Shown here: piece after piece, positions 1-6,608 of the stretch
Layout: the number at the start of each line of letters is the position of its first letter
Position numbering within the stretch: the stretch's first letter is position 1
Assembly: GCA_035296385.1 (NCBI GenBank)
Contig: DATHBB010000093.1
Coordinates: 1 to 12,165, forward strand
Origin: JAIVJZ01 sp035296385
GTDB taxonomy: Bacteria > Acidobacteriota > Blastocatellia > Pyrinomonadales > Pyrinomonadaceae
Reading direction: 5' to 3'
Length of the DNA: 12,165 nucleotides
The notes under the pieces: generated by a model
The model's database searches: none
Told to the model about the DNA's origin: nothing
The model's input: the letters and a program-made list of their open reading frames with translations, nothing else
Position numbers and translations under genes: made by a program

Positions 1-1607
1 CCGAGCGGCGTCGGGTCGTGTTTGCGCGCCTCCTCGAAGCGTTTGAAGATGGCGAGTTCGCGGTCGGCCTCCGCTTTGCGCTTGAGACGCGAGTAGGCTG
101 TGAACAGTTGATAATGGATGCCGGGGTCGTTCGCATTCAACTCGACGCCGCGCTCCAGAAGCGGCAGAGCTTCCGCGTACCTTTTGAGTTTGACGAGCAG
201 GCGACCGAGATCGTGATGGGCGGCGAAATTTTTCGGGTCGAGCGCGATGGCGCGACGGAGCAGGCGCTCGGACTCTTCCGTCTGCCCGCGCTGGTTGGCG
301 ATGTAGCCGAGGTTCGTCAAAACGTCGGGGTTGTCGGGTTGCAGCGCGAGCGAGCGGTTGAAGGCTGCGAGCGCGTCGTCGTACTGCCCTTCGGCACGTG
401 CCGCGTAGCCGATCAAGTAGTAGAGGTTCGCGTTGTCGGGGAAACGCTTGAGCGCCGTCTCGAATATCTCGCGCGCGCGCGGGTAGTGACGGCTTCGGAA
501 GTTAGCGACGCCAAGGCGTATGTGATAGATGAGCTTCGAGGAGTCTTGTTCGAGAGCGCGCTGGTAAAACGGGATGGCCTGATCGGTCGCGCGACGTTTG
601 AGCAACTCTTCGCCGATCATGAAATTCGCTTCGGGGAACGCGGGGCGCAAGTTGAGGGCTTTCTGCCACAGGTCAACGGCGGCCTGTGCTTCATTGCGTG
701 CGGAGGCGATGAGGCCGAGACGGTAATAAGTGTCGGCTGATTCGGGCGAGAGGCGCGCGGCTGATTCGAGTGCGCGCGTCGCTTCGTCGAACCGGTCGAG
801 ATTGTAGAGCGCGACGCCGAGGTTGTAGAGCACCTCGAAGGTCTGCGGGCGGAGCGCGTTGGTGCGTTCAAAGAGCGGCACGGCGCGCGCGTATTCGCGC
901 GCTTCGGCGAGACTGAGCGCGAGCGTGAAGAGGACGCGCGCATCGTCGCCCGCCATTTTTTCGATGCGTGAGGCCAACCGCGCCGCGTCGTCGCCGCGCC
1001 CGTCGTGCGCGTAGGCGTTGGTGAGCGTGAGCAGAAGCGCGAGGTCGGCGGATGATGTTGTTGCGGCGGCGGGGCGCGCGGGGTTGATTCCGGCGGCGCG
1101 TTCGAGCAGGGGGATGGCGCGCTTGTAGTCGGCGCGCGCACTGTAGAGCGCGCCGAGGTTGAAGATGGCGAAAACGTTGTCGGGCGCGGAGCGGAGCGCG
1201 GCCTCGAAACTCTCTATGGCCTGTTCGACGCGGTTGGTGCGCGAGAGCAAGACGCCGAGGTTGGCGAGCGTCGCGGCGTGTTGCGGCGCGAGCGCGAGCG
1301 CCTCGCGGTATTCGCGTTCGGCCTCCGTCGCACGCCCCGTCTGGTCGAGTATGACGCCGAGCAGGGCGCGCGCGTCGGGGTTGCGCGGGGCGGCGGCGAC
1401 GGCTTTGCGCACCGCAGTTTCCGCCTCCGCGAGTTTGCCCGACTGCAACAGCGCGGCGGCTTCGCGCAACAGAGCGTCGTCAGCGTTGCGCGTTTGAGCG
1501 GAGGCAGTTGATCGCTCTGCGGTGGACGGCGTGGCCGTGCGTCTGCGCGGTTGCTGCGCGGAGACGTGCGCGGGAGTGATGAGTAAAAGGAGTAATGCAC
1601 CGCGCAT
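1..1607 (-). CDS. Secreted TPR-repeat protein (3' end off the window)
   Basis: An open frame of about 535 codons starts at 1607 and runs off the left edge without a stop. I translated it by hand on the minus strand. The N-terminus is MRGALLLLLITPAHVSAQQ, a signal peptide with likely cleavage after the AxA-like VSA, so the protein is exported. A low-complexity linker (about 18-42) is followed by about 14 consecutive 34-residue TPR units, each with the usual pattern (for example LGVLLSRTNRVEQAIESFEAAL). TPR arrays are protein-binding scaffolds. An in-frame ATG at 1682 would add 25 residues (MLHTRSNSSF...); neither start has a clear Shine-Dalgarno, and 1607 is preferred because it puts the hydrophobic stretch at the very N-terminus. 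It lies downstream of the Oar-like receptor on the same strand, 183 bases away. In Acidobacteria, secreted TPR proteins often sit near TonB receptors and CRTAC1 proteins; a joint periplasmic or surface role is inference. The exact partner is unknown. Confidence 0.85.
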   Translation of the reverse strand, partial: MRGALLLLLITPAHVSAQQPRRRTATPSTAERSTASAQTRNADDALLREAAALLQSGKLAEAETAVRKAVAAAPRNPDARALLGVILDQTGRATEAEREYREALALAPQHAATLANLGVLLSRTNRVEQAIESFEAALRSAPDNVFAIFNLGALYSARADYKRAIPLLERAAGINPARPAAATTSSADLALLLTLTNAYAHDGRGDDAARLASRIEKMAGDDARVLFTLALSLAEAREYARAVPLFERTNALRPQTFEVLYNLGVALYNLDRFDEATRALESAARLSPESADTYYRLGLIASARNEAQAAVDLWQKALNLRPAFPEANFMIGEELLKRRATDQAIPFYQRALEQDSSKLIYHIRLGVANFRSRHYPRAREIFETALKRFPDNANLYYLIGYAARAEGQYDDALAAFNRSLALQPDNPDVLTNLGYIANQRGQTEESERLLRRAIALDPKNFAAHHDLGRLLVKLKRYAEALPLLERGVELNANDPGIHYQLFTAYSRLKRKAEADRELAIFKRFEEARKHDPTPL

Positions 1608-1720
1608 CAGTAAACAAGCGCAACGGTTCGTCGCGTGGTACGAACGCGCGGGGAAACTGCTGTTGCTGCGCGTATGGAGCATTAAATCGAAGAGTTGAAA
1701 TTTTCGCGCGGCCTGGAAAG

Positions 1721-1762
1721 TAATCGAGTGGCGAACGATAGTGCCTGCTCGCCACTCGATTA
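1721..1762. repeat. Perfect 14-bp inverted repeat between receptor and TPR genes
   Basis: The left arm TAATCGAGTGGCGA (1721-1734) and right arm TCGCCACTCGATTA (1749-1762) are exact reverse complements around a 14-base loop. On the minus strand it starts 29 bases after the receptor stop codon and is followed by CTTTCC, a poor U-tract, so as a terminator it would be weak. Its right arm overlaps a perfect TATAAT on the minus strand (1759-1764), so an operator covering the TPR promoter is an equally good reading. Confidence 0.7.
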
Positions 1763-1764
1763 TA
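1759..1764 (-). promoter_or_regulatory. Candidate -10 box for the TPR gene
   Basis: The minus strand reads TATAAT exactly. No convincing -35 hexamer lies 16 to 18 bases upstream and there is no extended -10 TG, so it would need an activator or may be chance. Transcription would begin near 1752, inside the inverted repeat, giving a leader of about 70 to 145 bases to the TPR start. Confidence 0.3.
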
Positions 1765-1790
1765 ACGCCTGTGCGCCTTGCGTTGCCCGT

Positions 1791-4700
1791 TTAGAAAAGC
1801 AACTTGATGGCGAACTCCATCTGGCGGCGACGCTGCTCGCTGATGTCCCTGCCGAAGTCGCCCGCGTTGTTGATGTCGCCGTTCGGGAACGAACGGTTGA
1901 CGCGGTTCAGCACGTTGTAGGCCGAGAAGCGGAACTGCACGTTGAAGTCTTCGCTGATCCAGTGGACGGGGAAATTCTTGAACAGCGAGGCGTCCCAGTA
2001 GAACTGCCTGTTGCCGCGAAACACGTTGCGACCGAGCGAGCCGAACCTCGGCCCCGCAGGGTCGTTTGCGAAGACCGGCGTAACGGGCGCACGGAAGGCC
2101 GCGCGGTTCAACTGGCGACCGGCGGCGCGATCTGCCGCCGTCGGCGCCGGGTCGCCGATGATGTCAACGCGCGCGCCGTTGGCCGTGACGTTGTAGACGG
2201 GGCCGCTCTGGAGCGTGATGATGTTGTTGAGTTGGAAGCCGCCGATGAAGAAGTCGAGCGCGCGCGGGATGTCCGTGCCGAAGGCGCGACCGCGACCGAG
2301 AGGCAGATCGTAGACGTTGGCGAAGGTGAAGCGGTGGCGGATGTCCGTATCGGAGTTGCCGCGTTCGAGTTCGGGGCGCAAGGGGTTGTCGGGGCCGCAG
2401 TCGCGCGCGCTCGCGCCGTTCGAGCAGATGCCGCCGGGCGAGTCGTCGATGGCGTGCGCCCAGGTGTAGGACGACAGGATCGAGAGGCCGCGACTGAAGC
2501 GTTTCTCCAATTTGGTTTGCAGCGCGTTGTAGCTCGAACTGCCGATGTAGCGCGTGGCGACCACCTCGTTGATGCCCGCGACTTCGCGCGAGCCGGGGCC
2601 GCCCGGATCGTTCGCCGTGCCGATGTTTTGCAGCACCAAGAGGTTTCTGCCCGCCGAGCCGACGTAGCCGACTTCGGCCAACCAGTTCGGCGCGAACTCG
2701 TACTGCGCCGTCAAATTGTACTGGTGGTACATCTCGTCCTTGCGGTTCGGATCGATGAAGAGGAGTCGTCCGCCCGTCGGCGCGACGAAACTCGTGCCCG
2801 GAGCCGCGACCGTGCCGACCGACGTGGGCACGCCCGCATCGAACAGGTAGCGACGCGGAACGCCGTTGCAGCCGGAGCCGTTGGGGTTCGTGATCGGGTT
2901 GCAGTTGAAGCTGGACGCGCCCGTGCCGGGGTTGGCCGTCAGAGGCTGCGAGCCGCTCACGTCGGTCGTGTAAAGGATGCCGTAGCCGCCGCGTATGACG
3001 ACCGACTTGTCTTCCCTGAGACCGCTGTAGGCGAAGCCTATGCGCGGACCGAAGTTGTTCATGTCGGTCTCGGCCAGATCGCGACCGTTCGGCGAGCCGC
3101 CGCCCGCGACGACGATGTTGCGCGTGGCCGGATCGAAGTTGGTCTGTGCGTTGAAGCGTTCGGTCGGCGCGGTGAAGATGTCGTAGCGCAGGCCGAGGTT
3201 GAGCGTGAGATCGGGGCGCACTTTCCAGTCGTCCTGCACGAAGAAGGCGATCTCTTTGCTCGACTGGAAGAAGGGGCCGCCCGGATCGCCGCGCGTCAGG
3301 AAGCCGGGGCTGTAGCCGAGGAGGAAGTTGGCGAGCGCCGAGCCGGTGTCGTTCGGGCCGATGCCGTTGTAGTTGCCGGAGACGAAGCCGCGATCAATCG
3401 AGTTGCCCGCGAGGTCTGTGACGTTCGACGTGCCGTATTGATAGTTGCCCTTCGTGCCGCCGTTGCGCCCGCCGTCGTAATTGCTGTTCTGGCGGACGCG
3501 GAAGTCGCCGCCGAACTTGAAGGTCGAACGGCCTTTCACGACCGTCACGGCGTCAACGAAGTTGAAGTTGTTGGAGAGGAAGTAGAACGGTCCGCCGTCG
3601 CCGGTGAACTCGGTGGCGCGATCCGTGCCGGTCAGGTTGTCCACGATGCCTACGAGGACGATGCCGCTCGACGTGTCGCTCAGGTTGATGTTGCGCGCGC
3701 CGAGGTTGGCCGAGACGTTCGGGGAGAAGCCACCCGTGCCGTTGACGCCCGTGTTGAAGATGCCGATGGAAACGCGCGTGACGCCGAAGCGCGCGTCGTT
3801 GATGACGGAGGGCGAAAAGGTGTGCGTGTCGCCCATCGTGAAGCCTTTGGAGTTGCCGAATTCGTCGCCCGCCGAAGGACCTGCCGGAAGATCGTTGCCG
3901 TTCGGTGAAGCGCCGAGCGGGAAGAAGTTGTCGCGCGAGCGCGCCGTGTCGGATTTGCTGTAGCGCGCGAAGAAGTTGTTGTTGGACGTGAACTGGTGAT
4001 CGATCTTGATGTCGTAGCTATCGACGTTGGCGCGCTCCGAGCGATTGGTGGAGAAGTTGCGCCCCGCGCCCGCGAGGTTCGGCAGCGGGAAGGCGTTGAC
4101 ATAGTTCAAGGCGAACTGCGAGAGCGCGCCGCAACTCGGGCAGTTGCGCAAATCGTTGCCCGGGATCGGATTGCCCGAAGGATCGAAGATCGTGCCTTGC
4201 GGCGCGGTCACGAGGCGCGTCGTGCCGTCGGGGTTGCGCACGGTGTACCGGTTGAGCGTGCCGGGGCGCAGCAACTCGCTGAAGTTGCCGACGCGCATGA
4301 GCGCCGTCGGGACGGGAACGTCCGAGGGCGATTCGCCGCCGCCGAAGATGGGCGTGCGGTTGCGCTGTCCGGCGACGGAGACGAAGAAGAAAGAGCGGTT
4401 GCGCCCGTCGTAAAAATAAGGCCCGCCTTCGCCGAAGCGCGGCAGGAAGATCGGCCCGCCGACGACGCCGCCGAAGTTGTGCGTGATGTAGTTCGGAACT
4501 TGCGCGTTAGGTTCGTCGAAGCGCGAGGCCGCCGCGCTCAGGAAGCGCCCCTGATATTGCTCGAAGGCCGTGCCGTGCACTTCGTTGCCGCCCGACTTGA
4601 AGGTCGTCGAGATGACGCCGCCACCCGCGCGCCCGCTCTCTGCCGTAGGCACGCTCGATTCGACTTTGAACTCTGCGATGGCATCGGGGTTCGGGTAGAT

Positions 4701-5408
4701 CGCGATCTGGCCGAACTGCGCCTCGTTGTTGTCAACGCCGTCGAGACGGAAGTTGTTATTGGTGGCGCGCGCGCCGTTGACTACGAGGACCGAGCCGCCC
4801 GACTCGCGGAAGCGCGTTGACTCCGTGTTGTTCTGGCCGCCGCCGCCCGCGACGAAGTTGCCGCCGCCGCCGAGGAGTCCGAGGTTCGGGCGCGTCACAC
4901 CGGGCGAGAGCGCCGCGAGGAGCGTGAAGTTGCGCTGCGGGATGGGGAGGTCGGTCACCTCGCGCCCCGTGATCAAATCGCCGCGCACGCTCGTCTCGCT
5001 CTCGACCAGAGGCCCTTGATCCGTCACGGTGACGACATCGCCGCCGACCGCGCCGAGTTCCATGCGCGCGTCAATCGGCAGGCGCGCGTTCGTTTCGACT
5101 TTGACCGACTCGTTCACCACCGTCCTGAAGCCCGTCGCTTCGATGGTCACGCGGTACATGCCCGGCTCAAGATTGGGAATCGTGTAGAGACCTTCCTCGG
5201 AAGTCGTATCTTCGGCCATAGAGCCGGTGGCGATGTTGACGGCGGTGACTTTCGCGCCCGCGACCAACCCGCCGTTCGGGTCTGTGATCGTGCCCAGAAT
5301 CGTGCCTTTATTGTTTTGGGCGTGGAGGGGAAACGCTGTGGCGGCGAAGCAGAAGAGCAGGGCGACGAGTTGAGCGGCAAGTCGCGGGGTGATCCTGTAG
5401 TGTGTCAT
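1791..5408 (-). CDS. Oar-like TonB-dependent outer-membrane receptor
   Basis: This 1205-residue protein has a signal peptide (1-30, cleavage after FPLHA). A carboxypeptidase-regulatory-like beta-sandwich follows at about 34-118, with the typical GTILGTITDPNGG start and GLYTIPNLEPGMYRVTIEA core. A plug domain spans about 130-275 (LPIPQRNFTLLAALSPGV, then NNFRLDGVDNNEA), and a large beta-barrel runs to the C-terminus, which ends in Phe as outer-membrane barrels do. The length and layout match the Oar/TonB receptors expanded in Acidobacteria, which take up or bind unknown, probably carbohydrate or peptide, ligands. No clear TonB box is visible. Closely spaced cysteine pairs (C423/C426 and two later pairs) sit in probable loops. 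The start has an ACGAGG element about 8 bases upstream of the ATG. It has its own promoter candidate at 5607-5635 and probably shares expression with the TPR gene downstream. The substrate cannot be told from sequence. Confidence 0.93.
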   Translation of the reverse strand: MTHYRITPRLAAQLVALLFCFAATAFPLHAQNNKGTILGTITDPNGGLVAGAKVTAVNIATGSMAEDTTSEEGLYTIPNLEPGMYRVTIEATGFRTVVNESVKVETNARLPIDARMELGAVGGDVVTVTDQGPLVESETSVRGDLITGREVTDLPIPQRNFTLLAALSPGVTRPNLGLLGGGGNFVAGGGGQNNTESTRFRESGGSVLVVNGARATNNNFRLDGVDNNEAQFGQIAIYPNPDAIAEFKVESSVPTAESGRAGGGVISTTFKSGGNEVHGTAFEQYQGRFLSAAASRFDEPNAQVPNYITHNFGGVVGGPIFLPRFGEGGPYFYDGRNRSFFFVSVAGQRNRTPIFGGGESPSDVPVPTALMRVGNFSELLRPGTLNRYTVRNPDGTTRLVTAPQGTIFDPSGNPIPGNDLRNCPSCGALSQFALNYVNAFPLPNLAGAGRNFSTNRSERANVDSYDIKIDHQFTSNNNFFARYSKSDTARSRDNFFPLGASPNGNDLPAGPSAGDEFGNSKGFTMGDTHTFSPSVINDARFGVTRVSIGIFNTGVNGTGGFSPNVSANLGARNINLSDTSSGIVLVGIVDNLTGTDRATEFTGDGGPFYFLSNNFNFVDAVTVVKGRSTFKFGGDFRVRQNSNYDGGRNGGTKGNYQYGTSNVTDLAGNSIDRGFVSGNYNGIGPNDTGSALANFLLGYSPGFLTRGDPGGPFFQSSKEIAFFVQDDWKVRPDLTLNLGLRYDIFTAPTERFNAQTNFDPATRNIVVAGGGSPNGRDLAETDMNNFGPRIGFAYSGLREDKSVVIRGGYGILYTTDVSGSQPLTANPGTGASSFNCNPITNPNGSGCNGVPRRYLFDAGVPTSVGTVAAPGTSFVAPTGGRLLFIDPNRKDEMYHQYNLTAQYEFAPNWLAEVGYVGSAGRNLLVLQNIGTANDPGGPGSREVAGINEVVATRYIGSSSYNALQTKLEKRFSRGLSILSSYTWAHAIDDSPGGICSNGASARDCGPDNPLRPELERGNSDTDIRHRFTFANVYDLPLGRGRAFGTDIPRALDFFIGGFQLNNIITLQSGPVYNVTANGARVDIIGDPAPTAADRAAGRQLNRAAFRAPVTPVFANDPAGPRFGSLGRNVFRGNRQFYWDASLFKNFPVHWISEDFNVQFRFSAYNVLNRVNRSFPNGDINNAGDFGRDISEQRRRQMEFAIKLLF

Positions 5409-5606
5409 AGCTGGGCCTCGTGCTGTGGAAGATACCGGACAGGAAGCTTATTCACAGGGAGCGTCAGCGCGTGGCGCACGTCACGAGGTGCGTGTGCGCG
5501 CGGCAGACGATGAATTGTAAAGTAGCGACCCTCGGCGAGAAATTTTAGCTTCGGATACGGAACGGAACGTGCGATAGGACGGTTTGTTGCTTGCCCGAAC
5601 GAAGAT

Positions 5607-5635
5607 TTTTAATACAAACTCCGCTCCCCTGTCAA
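5607..5635 (-). promoter_or_regulatory. Sigma-70-like promoter candidate for the receptor gene
   Basis: On the minus strand a perfect TTGACA (5635-5630) is followed after 17 bases by TTAAAA (5612-5607), or after 15 bases by TATTAA (5614-5609). The -35 is ideal and the -10 only fair. The surrounding AT-rich stretch in a GC-rich genome supports it. The predicted leader to the receptor ATG is about 190 bases. Confidence 0.5.
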
Positions 5636-5660
5636 ATATTTTTTCTAAACATCTAGTGCG

Positions 5661-5789
5661 CTGGTTTCAGCATTCCTCTGTGCCCCTCTGTGTTCTCTGT
5701 GACTCTGTGGTGAGTGACTATGATTACAACTCACCACAGAGACAGAGAGAGCGCAGAGGGGGCACAGAGGATAAATCAGATGAAGCCAG
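5661..5789. repeat. Long imperfect palindrome, CTCTGTG-type MITE/REP-like element
   Basis: Left arm (5661-5715) and right arm (5729-5789) are near reverse complements around a 13-base centre. The innermost 13 bp (CTCTGTGGTGAGT against ACTCACCACAGAG) are perfect, and the outer ends CTGGTTTC and GAAGCCAG also pair with one G-U. Each arm is built from repeated CTCTGTG / CACAGAG words. Palindromes of this word type recur as dispersed intergenic repeats in many environmental bacterial genomes (from memory, not checked). No transposase is nearby, so it would be non-autonomous. Transcribed, it would form a very stable hairpin downstream of the small secreted gene and just upstream of the receptor promoter. 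Confidence 0.75.
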
Positions 5790-5824
5790 AATCTTTCAGT
5801 GAGTAGCGCGGAAAAATTGGCGCA

Positions 5825-6346
5825 TTAACGACGCAACGAGATCGTGACGTAGCGCCGTCCGCTGTAGAGGCGAACGCCGCCTGCGCCGCGCGTCATCATC
5901 AGGGGGCGCGGGCGTCGCAAGTTTCTGTCCGGCTCCGTGCCGATGCTGAAAAGCAGGTTACCGCCCACGTCCGAGACGCTGAATTTGTTGTTTTCCACGA
6001 AGCCGAAACCGTATGCGCCGACGGCGAGTTCCTGCCCGCCGATCATGACGGGCGTGTCCACGATCAGGAAGCCTTCGTATCTGGAGCGCACGTCCGCAGA
6101 ATAGCCGGAGGTGTCAACCATTCCGGCGACGACGTGATTGCGCGTGCCGAAGCGCGCGGCGGCGGAGTTGCGCATCTGCGTGGGCGCGCTCTGCCCCTCG
6201 AAGAAGAAGCCTGCGGGCACGATGCGCGCGAGTTGCGCGCCGCTGAGTATGACGGGCGCGTCCGATTGCGCGCGTGCGGGCGCGGGCGTGAGCGCGAGCG
6301 TTAAGAGCGCGAGTAAAATTAAGGTGTGCGAGTTTCTGCGTTTCAT
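5825..6346 (-). CDS. Small secreted protein of unknown function
   Basis: This 173-residue protein starts at 6346, where GGAGGAGA sits 4 bases before the ATG and the frame opens with a classic signal peptide (MKRRNSHTLILLALLTLALT, then PAPARAQ; cleavage near residue 26). An open frame extends 54 codons upstream but has no such ribosome site and would bury the signal peptide, so it is rejected. The mature part has no cysteine. It shows a GYSADVRSRYEGFLIVDTPV segment (81-100), a GGQELAVGAYGFGFVENNKF segment (103-122), and a basic C-terminus ending GVRLYSGRRYVTISLRR, which suggests a small beta-rich domain. I recall similar short exported proteins in Acidobacteria without an assigned role; I cannot name a family. 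It is divergent from the CRTAC1 gene and lies upstream of the receptor on the same strand, with the hairpin repeat between them. Confidence 0.85.
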   Translation of the reverse strand: MKRRNSHTLILLALLTLALTPAPARAQSDAPVILSGAQLARIVPAGFFFEGQSAPTQMRNSAAARFGTRNHVVAGMVDTSGYSADVRSRYEGFLIVDTPVMIGGQELAVGAYGFGFVENNKFSVSDVGGNLLFSIGTEPDRNLRRPRPLMMTRGAGGVRLYSGRRYVTISLRR

Positions 6347-6501
6347 CACATCTCCTCCGTGAATTTTATGGCAAGCGTCGGCGCTGGGAGGGCAGAGACT
6401 TTTAGACTGCCCGACAACTGTTCGCCCACATCTCTTGTGCTTCGCGCGCCACTGTACTCCGCTGCTCCTCAGACTGTAAAGTGAGCGCACGCTCCCGTGC
6501 T

Positions 6502-6531
6502 TTGACACGCGGCTGTGCGAGTCGTTATCGT
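6502..6531 (+). promoter_or_regulatory. Sigma-70-like promoter candidate for the CRTAC1 gene
   Basis: A perfect TTGACA (6502-6507) is followed after 18 bases by TATCGT (6526-6531), which matches four of six positions of the -10 consensus. The predicted leader is about 70 bases. It lies in the 262-base gap between the divergent small secreted gene and the CRTAC1 gene. Confidence 0.4.
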
Positions 6532-6608
6532 GTGGCTTCCCGTAGCGCGCCAGCGCCGCAAGCGAACATTCCGCAAGGCAAGAAAGTTAATTCAGACCGG
6601 AAACTCAA

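Larger units (their letters stand above)
5409..5824. other. Intergenic spacer with promoter and hairpin repeat
   Basis: These 416 bases separate the receptor start from the end of the small secreted gene on the same strand. They hold the receptor leader (about 190 bases), a promoter candidate at 5607-5635 and the CTCTGTG hairpin at 5661-5789. The bases around 5600-5650 are clearly more AT-rich than the genes. A weak GC-rich inverted repeat, GCGCAC/GTGCGC, lies in the leader (5474-5499). No convincing gene is present; a 72-codon plus-strand frame here is translated hairpin repeat. Confidence 0.75.

Noticed and set aside
18..740. A 240-codon plus-strand frame
   Set aside because: It is antisense to the TPR repeats, whose frame is clearly the coding one.
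617..1141. Minus-strand frames at 617-1141 and 1214-1600
   Set aside because: They are out of frame with the TPR protein and give Ser/Arg/Pro-rich products without TPR pattern; the true frame is open across both.
1695..3908. A 737-codon open frame on the plus strand inside the receptor gene
   Set aside because: It is antisense to a clear Oar-like coding sequence, is rich in Arg, Ala, Val and Asp as expected of the complement of GC-rich codons, and shows no domain.
5474..5499. GCGCAC/GTGCGC inverted repeat in the receptor leader, considered as a riboswitch
   Set aside because: The stem is only 6 bp, made of words that are common throughout the window, and no known riboswitch core is seen.
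5584..5802. A 72-codon plus-strand frame in the receptor upstream gap
   Set aside because: Most of it translates the CTCTGTG palindrome; such products are a known by-product of this repeat type.
6390..6412. 6-bp inverted repeat GGGCAG/CTGCCC upstream of the small secreted gene
   Set aside because: It is short, with an 11-base loop in GC-rich DNA, and has no other supporting signal.
6347..6508. 54-codon N-terminal extension of the small secreted protein
   Set aside because: The ATG at 6346 has a strong GGAGGAGA site and begins the signal peptide; the extension would bury it.
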